Positions 7,136 to 14,726 are shown, counted from the first letter of the stretch. The stretch is 23,821 nucleotides of DNA from an uncultured Gammaproteobacteria bacterium (GCA_937898685.1 CALEJT010000037.1:1-23821), one strand, 5' to 3'. The notes: a model not told the origin generated them from the letters alone. Program-made: numbers and translations.

Positions 7136-8617
7136 TCAGTTGTTGAGCAGGTACTGCATCAGAAGCGGCACCGGACGACCGGTGGCGCCTTTCTCATTGC
7201 CCTGAACCCAGGCCGTACCTGCGATGTCGAGGTGCGCCCACTTGTAGTTCTTGGCGAAGCGCGAGAGGAAGCAGGCCGCGGTGATCGGGCCCGCCTTCGG
7301 ACCGCCGATGTTGGCGATGTCGGCGAAGTTGCTGTTGAGTTGTTCCTGATATTCGTCCCAGATCGGCAGGCGCCAGCAGGGATCGAGGGCGCGTTGGCCT
7401 GCCTGATAGAGCGCGTCGGCGAGCGCGTCGTCGTTGCTCATCATGCCGCTGCACACGGTGCCGAGTGCGGTGATGCAGGCGCCGGTGAGCGTGGCGATGT
7501 CGACCACGGACTTCGGTTTGAAGAAGCGATCGATGTAGGTGAGGGCGTCGCAGAGTACGAGACGGCCTTCGGCGTCGGTGTTGAGGATTTCGACGGTCTG
7601 GCCGCTCATGGTGGTGACGACGTCACCGGGCTTGGTGGCGCGACCACTCGGCATGTTCTCGGCGCTGGCGATCACACCGACCACGTTGATCTTCGGTTGC
7701 AGTTCGCAGAGCGTGGTCATCACGCCGATCACGCTGGCGGCGCCGCACATGTCGAACTTCATTTCATCCATGCCGGGGCCGGGCTTGAGGCTGATGCCAC
7801 CGGTGTCGAAGGTGATGCCCTTGCCGAGGATCACGTTCGGTTTCTGCGAGTCGGCGGCGCCACGATATTCGAGCACGATCAGGGCGGAGTCCTGCTCACT
7901 GCCATTGCCGACGGACAGGAGCGAATTCATGCCGAGGCGACGCATCTGCGCTTCGGTGAGTACCTTGGCCTTGAGCACCTTGCGGTTCTTCGCCGCCAGC
8001 TGCAGTGCCTGTTCACCGAGATAGGTGGGCGTGCAGATGTTGGCCGGCAGGTTGCCGAGCTGACGTGCCGCATTCATGCCGTTGCCGATGGCCTTGCCGA
8101 GGGCGAGGCCGCTCTGCACCGCGCTGCGATCGGCGCTGTCGACGATGAGCGACAGCTGTTGCAGTTCAGGCACCTTCGGCAACTTCTTGGTGGTGGTGTA
8201 GCGATACTGCAGTGTGACCAAGGTGCGCGCGAGCAATTCGGCGAGATGGCGCGCGTCTTCGTCCTTGATCTCGAAGCCGGTCAGACAGGCGGCAGCGTTG
8301 AGCTGGTTGTGTTTCACCAAGGCCTTGCCGGCAGCGCTCACCAGCTTGACGAATTTCTTGGCGTTGAATTCGCTTTGCTTGCCGGCACCGACGAGCAGCA
8401 CGCGTTGGGCGTTGAGGCCTTCCACTTTATGCAGAAGCAGGGTGTCGCCCAGTTTGCCGGACAGGTCGCCGGCGGCGAGCAGCTTGCTGAAGGTCTTGCG
8501 GGTCTGTGCGTCCAGGCTGGCGGTGGGTTCCGGCAGCTTGCCTTCTTCGAAGACGGGAAGGACGAGACAGGGAGTATTCAAACGTGCGGGATTGACGGCT
8601 TTGGCTGCGAATTGCAT
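7136..8617 (-). CDS. pepA: Leucyl aminopeptidase PepA (M17)
   Basis: This 493-residue cytosolic di-zinc aminopeptidase releases N-terminal residues from peptides; family members can also bind DNA in Xer recombination and carAB control. The catalytic part is complete. GKGITFDTGG carries the metal ligands K266 and D271, K278 follows in SLKPG, D289 lies in EMKFDMCGAA, and the family signature NTDAEGRL supplies D348, E350 and R352. These equal E. coli K270, D275, K282, D293, D352, E354 and R356. The N-terminal macro-like domain covers about residues 1-165. The ATG at 8617 has an AAGGGG just upstream. holC follows on the same transcript. Confidence 0.97.
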   Translation of the reverse strand: MQFAAKAVNPARLNTPCLVLPVFEEGKLPEPTASLDAQTRKTFSKLLAAGDLSGKLGDTLLLHKVEGLNAQRVLLVGAGKQSEFNAKKFVKLVSAAGKALVKHNQLNAAACLTGFEIKDEDARHLAELLARTLVTLQYRYTTTKKLPKVPELQQLSLIVDSADRSAVQSGLALGKAIGNGMNAARQLGNLPANICTPTYLGEQALQLAAKNRKVLKAKVLTEAQMRRLGMNSLLSVGNGSEQDSALIVLEYRGAADSQKPNVILGKGITFDTGGISLKPGPGMDEMKFDMCGAASVIGVMTTLCELQPKINVVGVIASAENMPSGRATKPGDVVTTMSGQTVEILNTDAEGRLVLCDALTYIDRFFKPKSVVDIATLTGACITALGTVCSGMMSNDDALADALYQAGQRALDPCWRLPIWDEYQEQLNSNFADIANIGGPKAGPITAACFLSRFAKNYKWAHLDIAGTAWVQGNEKGATGRPVPLLMQYLLNN

Positions 8618-8651
8618 GGGATCCCCTTGGCGCTGGTCAAAAGTGCCGAAA

Positions 8652-8681
8652 ATTCTACTCCGGCACGTTCTGCATTAGCAA
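8652..8681 (-). promoter_or_regulatory. Putative pepA-holC promoter
   Basis: On the minus strand TTGCTA (8676-8681) and TAGAAT (8652-8657) are spaced by 18 bp. This places a transcript start near 8645, about 28 nt before the pepA ATG, with the AAGGGG ribosome site inside the short leader. The region 8618-8887 between the divergent genes holds this promoter and the lptF promoter and nothing else I can name. Confidence 0.55.
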
Positions 8682-8851
8682 AGAAGCGGAGATCTTTCGC
8701 GATCTGCGTTGTTGCGGGATGTGAGAGGGCCGCGCCGCGAGTGGGCTTTTTGGCGAGGGATAGCGCGTTGCGGATGCGTTGATCCAATCTCGTTGAAGGC
8801 GATCTCACCGAAGCGCCGTGCGCGCAAACCCTCGCAGATCGCGCCTTGGGG

Positions 8852-8879
8852 TTGTGTGACAGCCGAAGCCCACTAGAAT
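8852..8879 (+). promoter_or_regulatory. Putative lptFG promoter, near-leaderless
   Basis: TAGAAT at 8874-8879 is a good -10 box. A weak TTGTGT -35 candidate lies at 8852-8857 with a 16-bp spacer. The -10 ends only eight bases before the lptF ATG at 8888, so transcription would begin at or within about two bases of the start codon. There is no Shine-Dalgarno (the preceding bases are CCCGCCC), consistent with a leaderless mRNA. Confidence 0.5.
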
Positions 8880-8887
8880 GCCCGCCC

Positions 8888-9946
8888 ATGATCATTTTCC
8901 GCTACCTCACCCGCCAGATCCTGCAAGCCGTGCTGGCGCTCAGTCTCATATTGCTGGTGGTGGCGGTACTCGGGCGCTTGCTCAAATATCTGGCGCAGGC
9001 CTCGCAGGGACAGCTCGATCCGAGCGTCCTGCTGCTCTTGATGACCTACCGCCTGCCGGACTTTCTGCAACTGATCCTGCCGCTTGCCTTGTTGCTAGGC
9101 ATTCTCTTCGCCTATGGGCGCATGTATGCCGAAAGCGAAATGACGGTGCTCATCGCCTGCGGTCTCAGCACGCGGCGCCTCCTGGCGCTCACGGCGGCCT
9201 CGGGGGCTCTGGCGATGCTGCTCGTTGCCTTCCTCACGCTCTATCTCACGCCGCGCGCCTTGGTAGAGACGGAACGACTGCTCGAAAGCCAACGCAATCT
9301 CAATGAATTCGACGTGATGGTGCCGGGGCTTTTCCAGAACATCTCCGGAGGCGTGCGCACCACCTATGCCGAAAGCGTGACACCAAATCGCATGGATCAT
9401 GTCTTCATGCATGAAAGCAGCAGCGACCGTCTCATCCTGGCGGAATCGGCGATTCCCTATGAAGACGCGCAGGGCGGTCGTTTCATCCTCTTCCGCAATG
9501 GCTCGCTGACGCAGGGCGTGAGCGGGGCAGGGGAATATTCGCTGACGGAGTTCGATGAGCTGGGCGTGCGTCTGCCGCCGCGTGAGCTCAACTTCGATCT
9601 CACGTTGGAAGAGAAGGCCATGGGCAACGGCGAACTCTGGCGCGGTGGCGAACCCGTCCACATCGCTGAATTGCAATGGCGCGTCTCGTTGATTCTGTTG
9701 GTGCCGGTACTGGTGCTGTTGGCGGTGCCGCTCAGCCGCGTCAGTCCGCGTGAAGGCCAGTTCGGCAAATTGGTGCCAGCGATACTGCTCTATCTGGCCT
9801 ATTTCGGACTCTTGCTCGCCTGCCGTGATCTCGTGGCCGATGGCAAGTTGTCGCCATGGATAGGTCCCTGGTGGGTACACGCGCTCTTTGCGGGGTTGGG
9901 CCTGTGGTTGATCGGTGGTGTGCAGGGGCTCAAGGGCAATGACTAA
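8888..9946 (+). CDS. lptF: LPS export system permease LptF
   Basis: This 352-residue inner-membrane protein is one of the two permease subunits of the LptB2FG transporter, which extracts lipopolysaccharide and passes it to LptC. The start MIIFRYLTRQILQ, the LPDFLQLILPLALLLGILFAYGRMY helix pair and the MTVLIACGLSTRRLL coupling-helix region are characteristic. Three N-terminal and three C-terminal membrane segments flank a periplasmic beta-jellyroll (about residues 120-255). The frame is open from 8846, but homology begins at the ATG at 8888. No ribosome site precedes it, and a -10 box lies immediately upstream. It overlaps lptG by eight bases. Confidence 0.95.
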   Translation: MIIFRYLTRQILQAVLALSLILLVVAVLGRLLKYLAQASQGQLDPSVLLLLMTYRLPDFLQLILPLALLLGILFAYGRMYAESEMTVLIACGLSTRRLLALTAASGALAMLLVAFLTLYLTPRALVETERLLESQRNLNEFDVMVPGLFQNISGGVRTTYAESVTPNRMDHVFMHESSSDRLILAESAIPYEDAQGGRFILFRNGSLTQGVSGAGEYSLTEFDELGVRLPPRELNFDLTLEEKAMGNGELWRGGEPVHIAELQWRVSLILLVPVLVLLAVPLSRVSPREGQFGKLVPAILLYLAYFGLLLACRDLVADGKLSPWIGPWWVHALFAGLGLWLIGGVQGLKGND

Positions 9947-11039
9947 ACTCGATCTCTACATCGCCAAGAGTGTGCTCGCCGCCATCGCACTGGTGCTCTT
10001 GACGCTCAGCGGCCTCGATCTGCTCTTCACCGTGATCGACGAACTCGGCGACACCGACGAAAACTATTCCGCCGCAGAGGCCTTGCTGTTCGTGTTGATG
10101 CAGTTCCCGGCGCATCTGTACGAGCTCTTGCCGATGGCGGCACTGATCGGTGCGCTCAGTGGTCTTGGTGTGTTGGCGTCGAGCAACGAACTCGTCGTGA
10201 TGCAGGCGGCAGGCGTGCGCAACACGCGCATTCTGTGGGCAGTGATGAAGCCGGCGCTGCTATTGATGGTGATCGGCCTGATCTTGGGCGAATGGGTGGT
10301 GCCACGGCTGCAGGTGCGTGCCGAAGTATTCCGTTCCACGGCGAACAACGAAGCCTTGGGGCTCTCGCGTTACGGACACTGGGAGCGTGATGGCGCAACC
10401 TTCATGCACTTCAACACCATCGAGCCCGAGGGGGTGCTCTATGGCGTGAGTCTGTTCGAGTTCGACGACGACCGACAGCTCGTTCGCACGGTGGAAGCGG
10501 AGCGTGCCGTCTATCGCGGCGATCCCAATCAGTCCGTGTTCAGCGCAGAGCCGAATTGGGTATTGGAGTCGGGCCGCGAGCGTCGCTTCACGCGCACTGA
10601 TGAAGAAGTGCGCGCAGAGCACAGTGAGTTTGCGAGTCTGCCGTGGCGCGTGGATCTGACGCCGGAACTATTGCAGGTGCTGATCATCGATCCGGATGAA
10701 ATGGCAATCTCGGATCTCTATCGCTATGCCGAGCGTTTCGAGCGGCAGGGACAGAATGCTGACAGTTATTTCCTGTCGTTCTGGAAGAAGTTGTTGCAAC
10801 CGCTGACCACCGCCGCACTCGTGTTCGTCGCGATTTCCTTCATCTTTGGACCACTGCGCGAAGCGACGATGGGTTCTCGTCTTTTCATCGCCATCTGCTT
10901 CGGGCTGGGCTTCACCATTGTGCAGCGATTGCTGGAGACGGTGAGCCTGGTCTATCAGGTGCCACCGCTGCCGGCGGTGCTGTTGCCGGTGCTCCTGTGT
11001 CTGGGCTTCGGTGGACTCTTGTTCCGCCGCGCACCGTAG
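9939..11039 (+). CDS. lptG: LPS export system permease LptG
   Basis: This 366-residue partner of LptF in the LptB2FG LPS extractor has the same architecture. The first membrane segment starts at LDLYIAKSVLAAIALVLLTL, followed by the helix pair FPAHLYELLPMAALIGALSGLG and the coupling region ASSNELVVMQAAGVR. A periplasmic jellyroll follows (about residues 125-265), then three C-terminal membrane segments ending in GGLLFRR. Its ATG lies inside the last codons of lptF (ATGACTAA arrangement), so translation is probably coupled. The two genes form an operon. The gene ends six bases from the convergent RDD gene. Confidence 0.95.
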   Translation: MTKLDLYIAKSVLAAIALVLLTLSGLDLLFTVIDELGDTDENYSAAEALLFVLMQFPAHLYELLPMAALIGALSGLGVLASSNELVVMQAAGVRNTRILWAVMKPALLLMVIGLILGEWVVPRLQVRAEVFRSTANNEALGLSRYGHWERDGATFMHFNTIEPEGVLYGVSLFEFDDDRQLVRTVEAERAVYRGDPNQSVFSAEPNWVLESGRERRFTRTDEEVRAEHSEFASLPWRVDLTPELLQVLIIDPDEMAISDLYRYAERFERQGQNADSYFLSFWKKLLQPLTTAALVFVAISFIFGPLREATMGSRLFIAICFGLGFTIVQRLLETVSLVYQVPPLPAVLLPVLLCLGFGGLLFRRAP

Positions 11040-11045
11040 CTTCGC

Positions 11046-11513
11046 TTACTTCACCTTGACGATGCGCGACTGCGAGACGAGGTCGGGCCAGCTGCGCTTG
11101 TTCTTGTCGAACAGACTCCACCAGTAACCGATGCCGCCGAGCGCGAGCGCGAAGGGCGCCACCGCAAGGCGTTGCAATACCTGTTTCCAGGAGATGGAGG
11201 TGCCGTCGAGATTCTCGACCTTGATGCGCCAGGCCTGCATGCCGAGCGTCTGGCCGCTGTTGGTCCAGAACCAGCCGAAGAAGAGTACGGCGCTCAGGAT
11301 CTGACTGAAGAACAGCACCCATTGATGCAGAGGCTCGAGACCTTCCGAGGCCTTCACCTGATCGACGCCGAGCGCGAACATCACGAAGAAGCCCACCACG
11401 ATCCAGATCGCGAATACGAGGAAGCTGTCGTAGATGATGGCGGCCAGTCGGCGCCAGAGCGCGGCGATGTTGGGTGCGGCGGGAGTGGTTGCTGATGTGG
11501 AAGTGTCGGTCAT
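11046..11513 (-). CDS. RDD family membrane protein
   Basis: This 155-residue inner-membrane protein belongs to the RDD family. The ALWRRLAAIIYDSFLVFAIW start contains the family Arg and Asp, and NSGQTLGMQAWRIKVENLDG is the conserved middle motif. Three hydrophobic segments are visible (about residues 25-50, 70-88 and 115-130). The role of most RDD proteins is unknown; some have been linked to ion (Na+/H+) transport, which is not evident here. The ATG at 11513 has a GAGG six bases upstream. The 3' end is six bases from the lptG stop with no separate terminator visible. Confidence 0.9.
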   Translation of the reverse strand: MTDTSTSATTPAAPNIAALWRRLAAIIYDSFLVFAIWIVVGFFVMFALGVDQVKASEGLEPLHQWVLFFSQILSAVLFFGWFWTNSGQTLGMQAWRIKVENLDGTSISWKQVLQRLAVAPFALALGGIGYWWSLFDKNKRSWPDLVSQSRIVKVK

Positions 11514-11583
11514 GGCCTACCTCGAAAGAGGCGGCAATTCTAGCTGATTTCGTAGGTCCTGCCGCGCATTTCGGGCCTGCATC

Positions 11584-11612
11584 TTGACTTTGCGAGCGTT
11601 TTCCCCAAGACT
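11584..11612 (+). promoter_or_regulatory. Putative promoter of the attenuator and synthase transcript
   Basis: A TTGACT -35 box (11584-11589, five of six consensus bases) is followed after 17 bp by AAGACT (11607-11612), a weak -10. Transcription would begin at about 11619-11621, only a few bases before the leader-peptide ATG at 11624. That fits the lack of any Shine-Dalgarno there. Confidence 0.45.
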
Positions 11613-11623
11613 TCGCGCCCATC

Positions 11624-11680
11624 ATGAAAGCAACCGCCAACATCACCATCATCGCAGGCATTATTATTACCGCGCGCTAG
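11624..11680 (+). CDS. Isoleucine-rich attenuation leader peptide
   Basis: This 18-codon frame encodes MKATANITIIAGIIITAR and a TAG stop. Six of the 18 codons are Ile, in runs ATC-ACC-ATC-ATC and ATT-ATT-ATT. Three are Thr and four Ala, and none is Leu or Val. That composition resembles the regulatory peptides of thr/ilv attenuators. It lies 95 bp before a branched-chain keto-acid synthase gene, ends three bases before an RNA segment able to form an antiterminator, and is followed by a perfect terminator. No ribosome site precedes the ATG; translation may start on a leaderless mRNA. I infer that ribosome stalling at Ile codons when Ile-tRNA is scarce prevents termination. Confidence 0.8.
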   Translation: MKATANITIIAGIIITAR

Positions 11681-11742
11681 TCGGTGGGTTGCCTTGCATC
11701 TAATTTGTACGACAGGAAAACCCGCCACTGGCGGGTTTTTTT
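11630..11742 (+). promoter_or_regulatory. Ribosome-mediated transcription attenuator (isoleucine responsive)
   Basis: Four RNA segments can be traced. Segment 1 (11630-11638, GCAACCGCC, leader codons 3-5) can pair with segment 2 (11683-11692, GGTGGGTTGC) in nine pairs with one bulged G and one G-U. Segment 2 (11683-11690) can instead pair with segment 3 (11719-11726, AACCCGCC) in eight pairs with one G-U: the antiterminator. Segment 3 with segment 4 (11730-11737) forms the terminator. A ribosome finishing at the TAG (11678-11680) would cover segment 2 and favour termination. One stalled at the early Ile codons would cover segment 1 and free segment 2 for antitermination. Pairings were found by eye. 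Confidence 0.75.
11717..11742 (+). terminator. Attenuator terminator
   Basis: AAAACCCGCC (11717-11726) and GGCGGGTTTT (11730-11739) form a perfect 10-bp stem with a 3-nt ACT loop. A run of seven T (11736-11742) overlaps and follows the stem. It is a textbook rho-independent terminator placed 32 bp before the synthase start codon, after the leader-peptide stop. Confidence 0.92.
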
Positions 11743-11774
11743 GTGCCCGCCGGCTGTGGTGACAGGAGAAACAC

Positions 11775-13343
11775 GTGGCTTATTCCGGTATCAATTACCA
11801 ACATGACGCCAGCCTGCTGCCGTCCTACGTAGCGCTGATGGATACGACTCTGCGCGACGGCGAGCAGACGCAGGGTGTGTCCTTTACCGCCGGTGAAAAA
11901 CTCAACATCGCGCAGGCGCTGCTCGAGTCGCTCAAGGTCGATCGCATCGAAGTGGCTTCGGCGCGCGTGTCTGCCGGTGAGCAGGAAGCCGTGCGCGCCA
12001 TCACGCAATGGGCGGCCGAACACGGCTATCTCGAGCGCGTCGAAGTCCTCGGCTTCGTCGACGGCACGCACAGTGTCGATTGGATCGTCGCGGCGGGCGG
12101 CAAGGTGTTGAACCTGCTGACCAAGGGCAGCGAAAAACACTGCACGCATCAGCTCGGCAAGACCCTGGAACAGCACGCGGCCGACGTGCGTGAAGTCGTG
12201 CGCTATGCGCGTGAGAAAGGTCTGCGCGTGAATGCCTATCTGGAAGATTGGTCCAACGGCTATCGCGACAATCCGGACTACGTGTTCGGTCTGATGAATC
12301 TCCTCGCCGACACCGGCATCGAACATTTCATGTTGCCCGACACCTTGGGCGTGTTGAGTCCCGCGGAAGTGTTCGTGGCGATGCGCGACATGCGCACGCG
12401 TTTCCCCGGTGTGAAGTTCGACTTCCATCCGCACAACGACTATGGCCTCGCTACCGCCAATTGCATGGCGGCGGTGGAGGCGGGCATCGATACCTTGCAC
12501 TGCACCATGAACTGTCTCGGTGAGCGTGCCGGCAATGTGTCGCTTGCCGAACTCGCCGTGGTGCTCAAGGACAAGATGGGCGTGAAGACCTCGATCGACG
12601 AGACGCATCTCGCCGCAGTCAGCAAGGTTGTGGAACGCTTCTCCGGCAAATGGGTGGCGGCCAATCAGCCCATCGTCGGGGCCGACGTATTCACACAGAC
12701 TGCCGGCATCCATGCCGATGGGGATGTGAAGGGTGGTCTCTATGTGACGCAGCTGACGCCGGAGCGCTTCGATCGCAAACGCACCTATGCGCTCGGCAAA
12801 CTGAGCGGCAAGGCGTCGGTACTCAAGAACATCGAAGAGCTGGGCCTGACTTTGTCGCCGGAGGATCTCAAGAAGGTGTTGGCGCGTGTGGTGGCGCTGG
12901 GTGATTCCAAGCAGACCATCACCGCCGACGATCTGCCTTTCATCATCGCCGACGTATTGGAAGCCAGCGACTATCAGCACATCCGTCTCATCGACTGTCA
13001 GATCTTCAGTCAGTTCAACGGCTCTTCCAGCGTTGAGCTGAAGGTGGAACTGCAGGGTGTGGAATACAACGAACGTGGTGAGGGCAACGGAGGCTTCGAT
13101 GCCTTCATCGATGCGCTGCGCAAGGTGATGAAGACCATCGACTTCGAACTGCCGGAGCTCGTCGACTACAGCGTACGTATTCCCAAAGGTGGCAAGCCCG
13201 GTGCCCTGACCGAGTGCACCATCACTTGGGGCGCGCACCCGCGCAACCTGCGTACACGTGGCGTGCATGCCAACCAGGTCTATGCCGCCGTGCTGGCGAC
13301 GATGCGCATGATCAACACGCGTCTGCACAGCATGCAGCAGTAA
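11775..13343 (+). CDS. cimA: (R)-citramalate synthase / 2-isopropylmalate synthase family enzyme
   Basis: This 522-residue protein has the LeuA/CimA/homocitrate-synthase architecture. A DRE-TIM barrel spans about residues 15-290, with the catalytic start DTTLRDGEQTQGV (R27, D28) and metal-binding HPHND (H218, H220). The family motif GERAGN (249-254) follows. A linker precedes a C-terminal LeuA-type allosteric dimer domain (about 405-515). Such enzymes condense acetyl-CoA with a 2-keto acid: pyruvate gives citramalate (threonine-independent isoleucine synthesis), and 2-ketoisovalerate gives isopropylmalate (leucine). The sequence alone does not settle the substrate, but the preceding leader peptide is Ile-rich with no Leu, favouring citramalate synthase. 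The start is GTG with an AGGAG six bases upstream. Confidence 0.85.
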   Translation: MAYSGINYQHDASLLPSYVALMDTTLRDGEQTQGVSFTAGEKLNIAQALLESLKVDRIEVASARVSAGEQEAVRAITQWAAEHGYLERVEVLGFVDGTHSVDWIVAAGGKVLNLLTKGSEKHCTHQLGKTLEQHAADVREVVRYAREKGLRVNAYLEDWSNGYRDNPDYVFGLMNLLADTGIEHFMLPDTLGVLSPAEVFVAMRDMRTRFPGVKFDFHPHNDYGLATANCMAAVEAGIDTLHCTMNCLGERAGNVSLAELAVVLKDKMGVKTSIDETHLAAVSKVVERFSGKWVAANQPIVGADVFTQTAGIHADGDVKGGLYVTQLTPERFDRKRTYALGKLSGKASVLKNIEELGLTLSPEDLKKVLARVVALGDSKQTITADDLPFIIADVLEASDYQHIRLIDCQIFSQFNGSSSVELKVELQGVEYNERGEGNGGFDAFIDALRKVMKTIDFELPELVDYSVRIPKGGKPGALTECTITWGAHPRNLRTRGVHANQVYAAVLATMRMINTRLHSMQQ

Positions 13344-13476
13344 GCCGCGCGCTGACTTCTTCCTGTCTTTTTCTTCGCGGCGCAGCTCGTTCGTAGTCTG
13401 CGCCTGACCGCTTGCCTCTTGGTGAGGACGCAGGGCCTTGCTAGGCTTTGCGCCTTCGCTTCACTGGCAGGCAATC

Positions 13477-14484
13477 ATGATCGATCTTCGCAGCGACACC
13501 GTCACCAAACCGACCGAGCCCATGCGTCAGGCCATGGCCACTGCAGCCGTGGGCGACGACGTGTGGGGCGACGATCCCACCGTGAAAGAACTCGAAGCTC
13601 TCGTAGCGGCGAAGGTAGGTAAGGAAGCGGGACTGTTCGTTGCGAGTGGCACGCAGTCGAACCTGGTGGCGCTGATGACGCATTGTCAGCGTGGTGACGA
13701 ATACCTCGTCGGACAGGAAGCACACACCTATCGTTACGAAGGCGGTGGCGCCGCCGTACTGGGCAGCATTCAACCGCAACCTCTGCCGGTGGAAGCCGAT
13801 GGCTCCATCGCGCTGGAGAATCTGCGCAGTGCCATCAAACCCGATGATTTTCACTTTGCACGCACACGCCTGTTGTGTCTCGAAAACACGATCAGTGGTC
13901 GCGTGGTGCCGCAGGACTACGTCGTGCGCGCCTGTGCCTTGGCGGATGAACACGGTCTCGCCAAGCATCTCGATGGGGCGCGGCTTTTCAATGCCGCAGT
14001 GAAATCGGGCATCGACGCGGCGACGCTGGCCGCGCCGTTCGATACGGTTTCGATCTGTCTTTCCAAAGGTCTCGGCGCGCCCGTGGGTTCGGTGCTGTGT
14101 GGACCGAAGGACTTCATCCATCAGGCACGACGTTGGCGCAAGATGGTGGGCGGCGGCATGCGCCAGGCCGGCATCATTGCCGCGGCTGGCATCTATGCGA
14201 TCCAACATCACATCGAGCGACTCGCCGAAGATCACGCCAACGCCGCACTGCTCGCACGTGAGCTGGCGCAGATTCCGCAGCTCGACATCGATCTCGCGCG
14301 CGTGCAGACCAACATGGTCTTCATCACACCCAACGATGGCAGCAGCGCTGCCTTGTGTGCCTATCTGCAGGAGCAGGGCATCCTCGTCGATCCCGGCACT
14401 ACCATTCGTCTCGTGACGCATCTCGATGTCGGCACCAACGACATCGCGCGGGTAATTGCCACGATACGTAAGTTCTACGCATAG
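13477..14484 (+). CDS. ltaE: Low-specificity L-threonine aldolase
   Basis: This 335-residue PLP enzyme of fold type I cleaves L-threonine or L-allo-threonine to glycine and acetaldehyde. The N-terminal MIDLRSDTVTKPT, the LFVASGTQSNLVALM region, QEAHTYRYEGGG with the stacking His (H83), HLDGARLFNAAV (Asp binding PLP nitrogen) and SICLSKGLGAPVGS with the Schiff-base Lys (K197) are all present. H83 and K197 have the same numbers as in E. coli LtaE (333 aa). The frame extends upstream to 13438, but homology starts at the ATG at 13477. It follows the citramalate-type synthase by 133 bp on the same strand; threonine is the classical isoleucine precursor, so the pairing may be meaningful. No terminator was seen between them. 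Confidence 0.95.
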   Translation: MIDLRSDTVTKPTEPMRQAMATAAVGDDVWGDDPTVKELEALVAAKVGKEAGLFVASGTQSNLVALMTHCQRGDEYLVGQEAHTYRYEGGGAAVLGSIQPQPLPVEADGSIALENLRSAIKPDDFHFARTRLLCLENTISGRVVPQDYVVRACALADEHGLAKHLDGARLFNAAVKSGIDAATLAAPFDTVSICLSKGLGAPVGSVLCGPKDFIHQARRWRKMVGGGMRQAGIIAAAGIYAIQHHIERLAEDHANAALLARELAQIPQLDIDLARVQTNMVFITPNDGSSAALCAYLQEQGILVDPGTTIRLVTHLDVGTNDIARVIATIRKFYA

Positions 14485-14495
14485 CCTGAGCATCG

Positions 14496-14664
14496 TGGGT
14501 CGGGCTGAGGTAGCGAAGCCCAACAGGCGGTGCTCGATGTGGCAACTCGGCTGCGGCATCCCGCGTGGGCGCCGCCTTTCAGGTTCAGCCGAGACGAGAC
14601 GCGCGAATCTTTCATCGCTGGCCACGCAGCCGCATGTTCGGCTTCGCTGAGCCCAACCACCCAT
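14496..14664. repeat. REP/BIME-like nested palindromic element
   Basis: The arm at 14496-14525 (containing GGGCTGAGGTAGCGAAGCCC) and the arm at 14635-14664 (TTCGGCTTCGCTGAGCCCAA) are imperfect inverted copies, and each can fold into its own GGGCT/AGCCC hairpin. Just inside the first arm, AGGCGG (14525-14530) is complementary to CCGCCT (14572-14577). The core resembles the GGGCTTCGC...CAGCCCAAC repeats scattered in many gammaproteobacterial genomes. The element fills most of the space between ltaE and the GGDEF-EAL gene. Copy number cannot be judged from a single window. Confidence 0.6.
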
Positions 14665-14711
14665 TTTTGACTGGCTCCGATGCATCGGCCCACAGCTGAG
14701 GGGAGTGGTGC

Positions 14712-14726
14712 GGGTGACGGTCACCC
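14712..14726. promoter_or_regulatory. 15-bp perfect dyad, possible operator of the GGDEF-EAL gene
   Basis: GGGTGAC-G-GTCACCC is a perfect 7+1+7 palindrome. It is centred about 58 bp before the start expected from the -10 candidate TATACT (14765-14770), with a weak -35. This position suits an activator or a repressor of the gene at 14851. The regulator is unknown. Confidence 0.4.

Noticed and set aside
7106..8782. 558-codon open frame on the plus strand
   Set aside because: Antisense to pepA, whose catalytic motifs are unambiguous.
11700..13328. 542-codon open frame on the minus strand
   Set aside because: Antisense to the citramalate/isopropylmalate synthase, with shadow composition and no start signal.
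13379..13404. GGCGCAG/CTGCGCC inverted repeat between the synthase and ltaE genes
   Set aside because: The loop is 12 nt and no T-run follows on either strand, so I do not call a terminator.
13441..14724. 427-codon open frame on the minus strand
   Set aside because: Antisense to ltaE and running into the REP-like repeat, with no domain resemblance.
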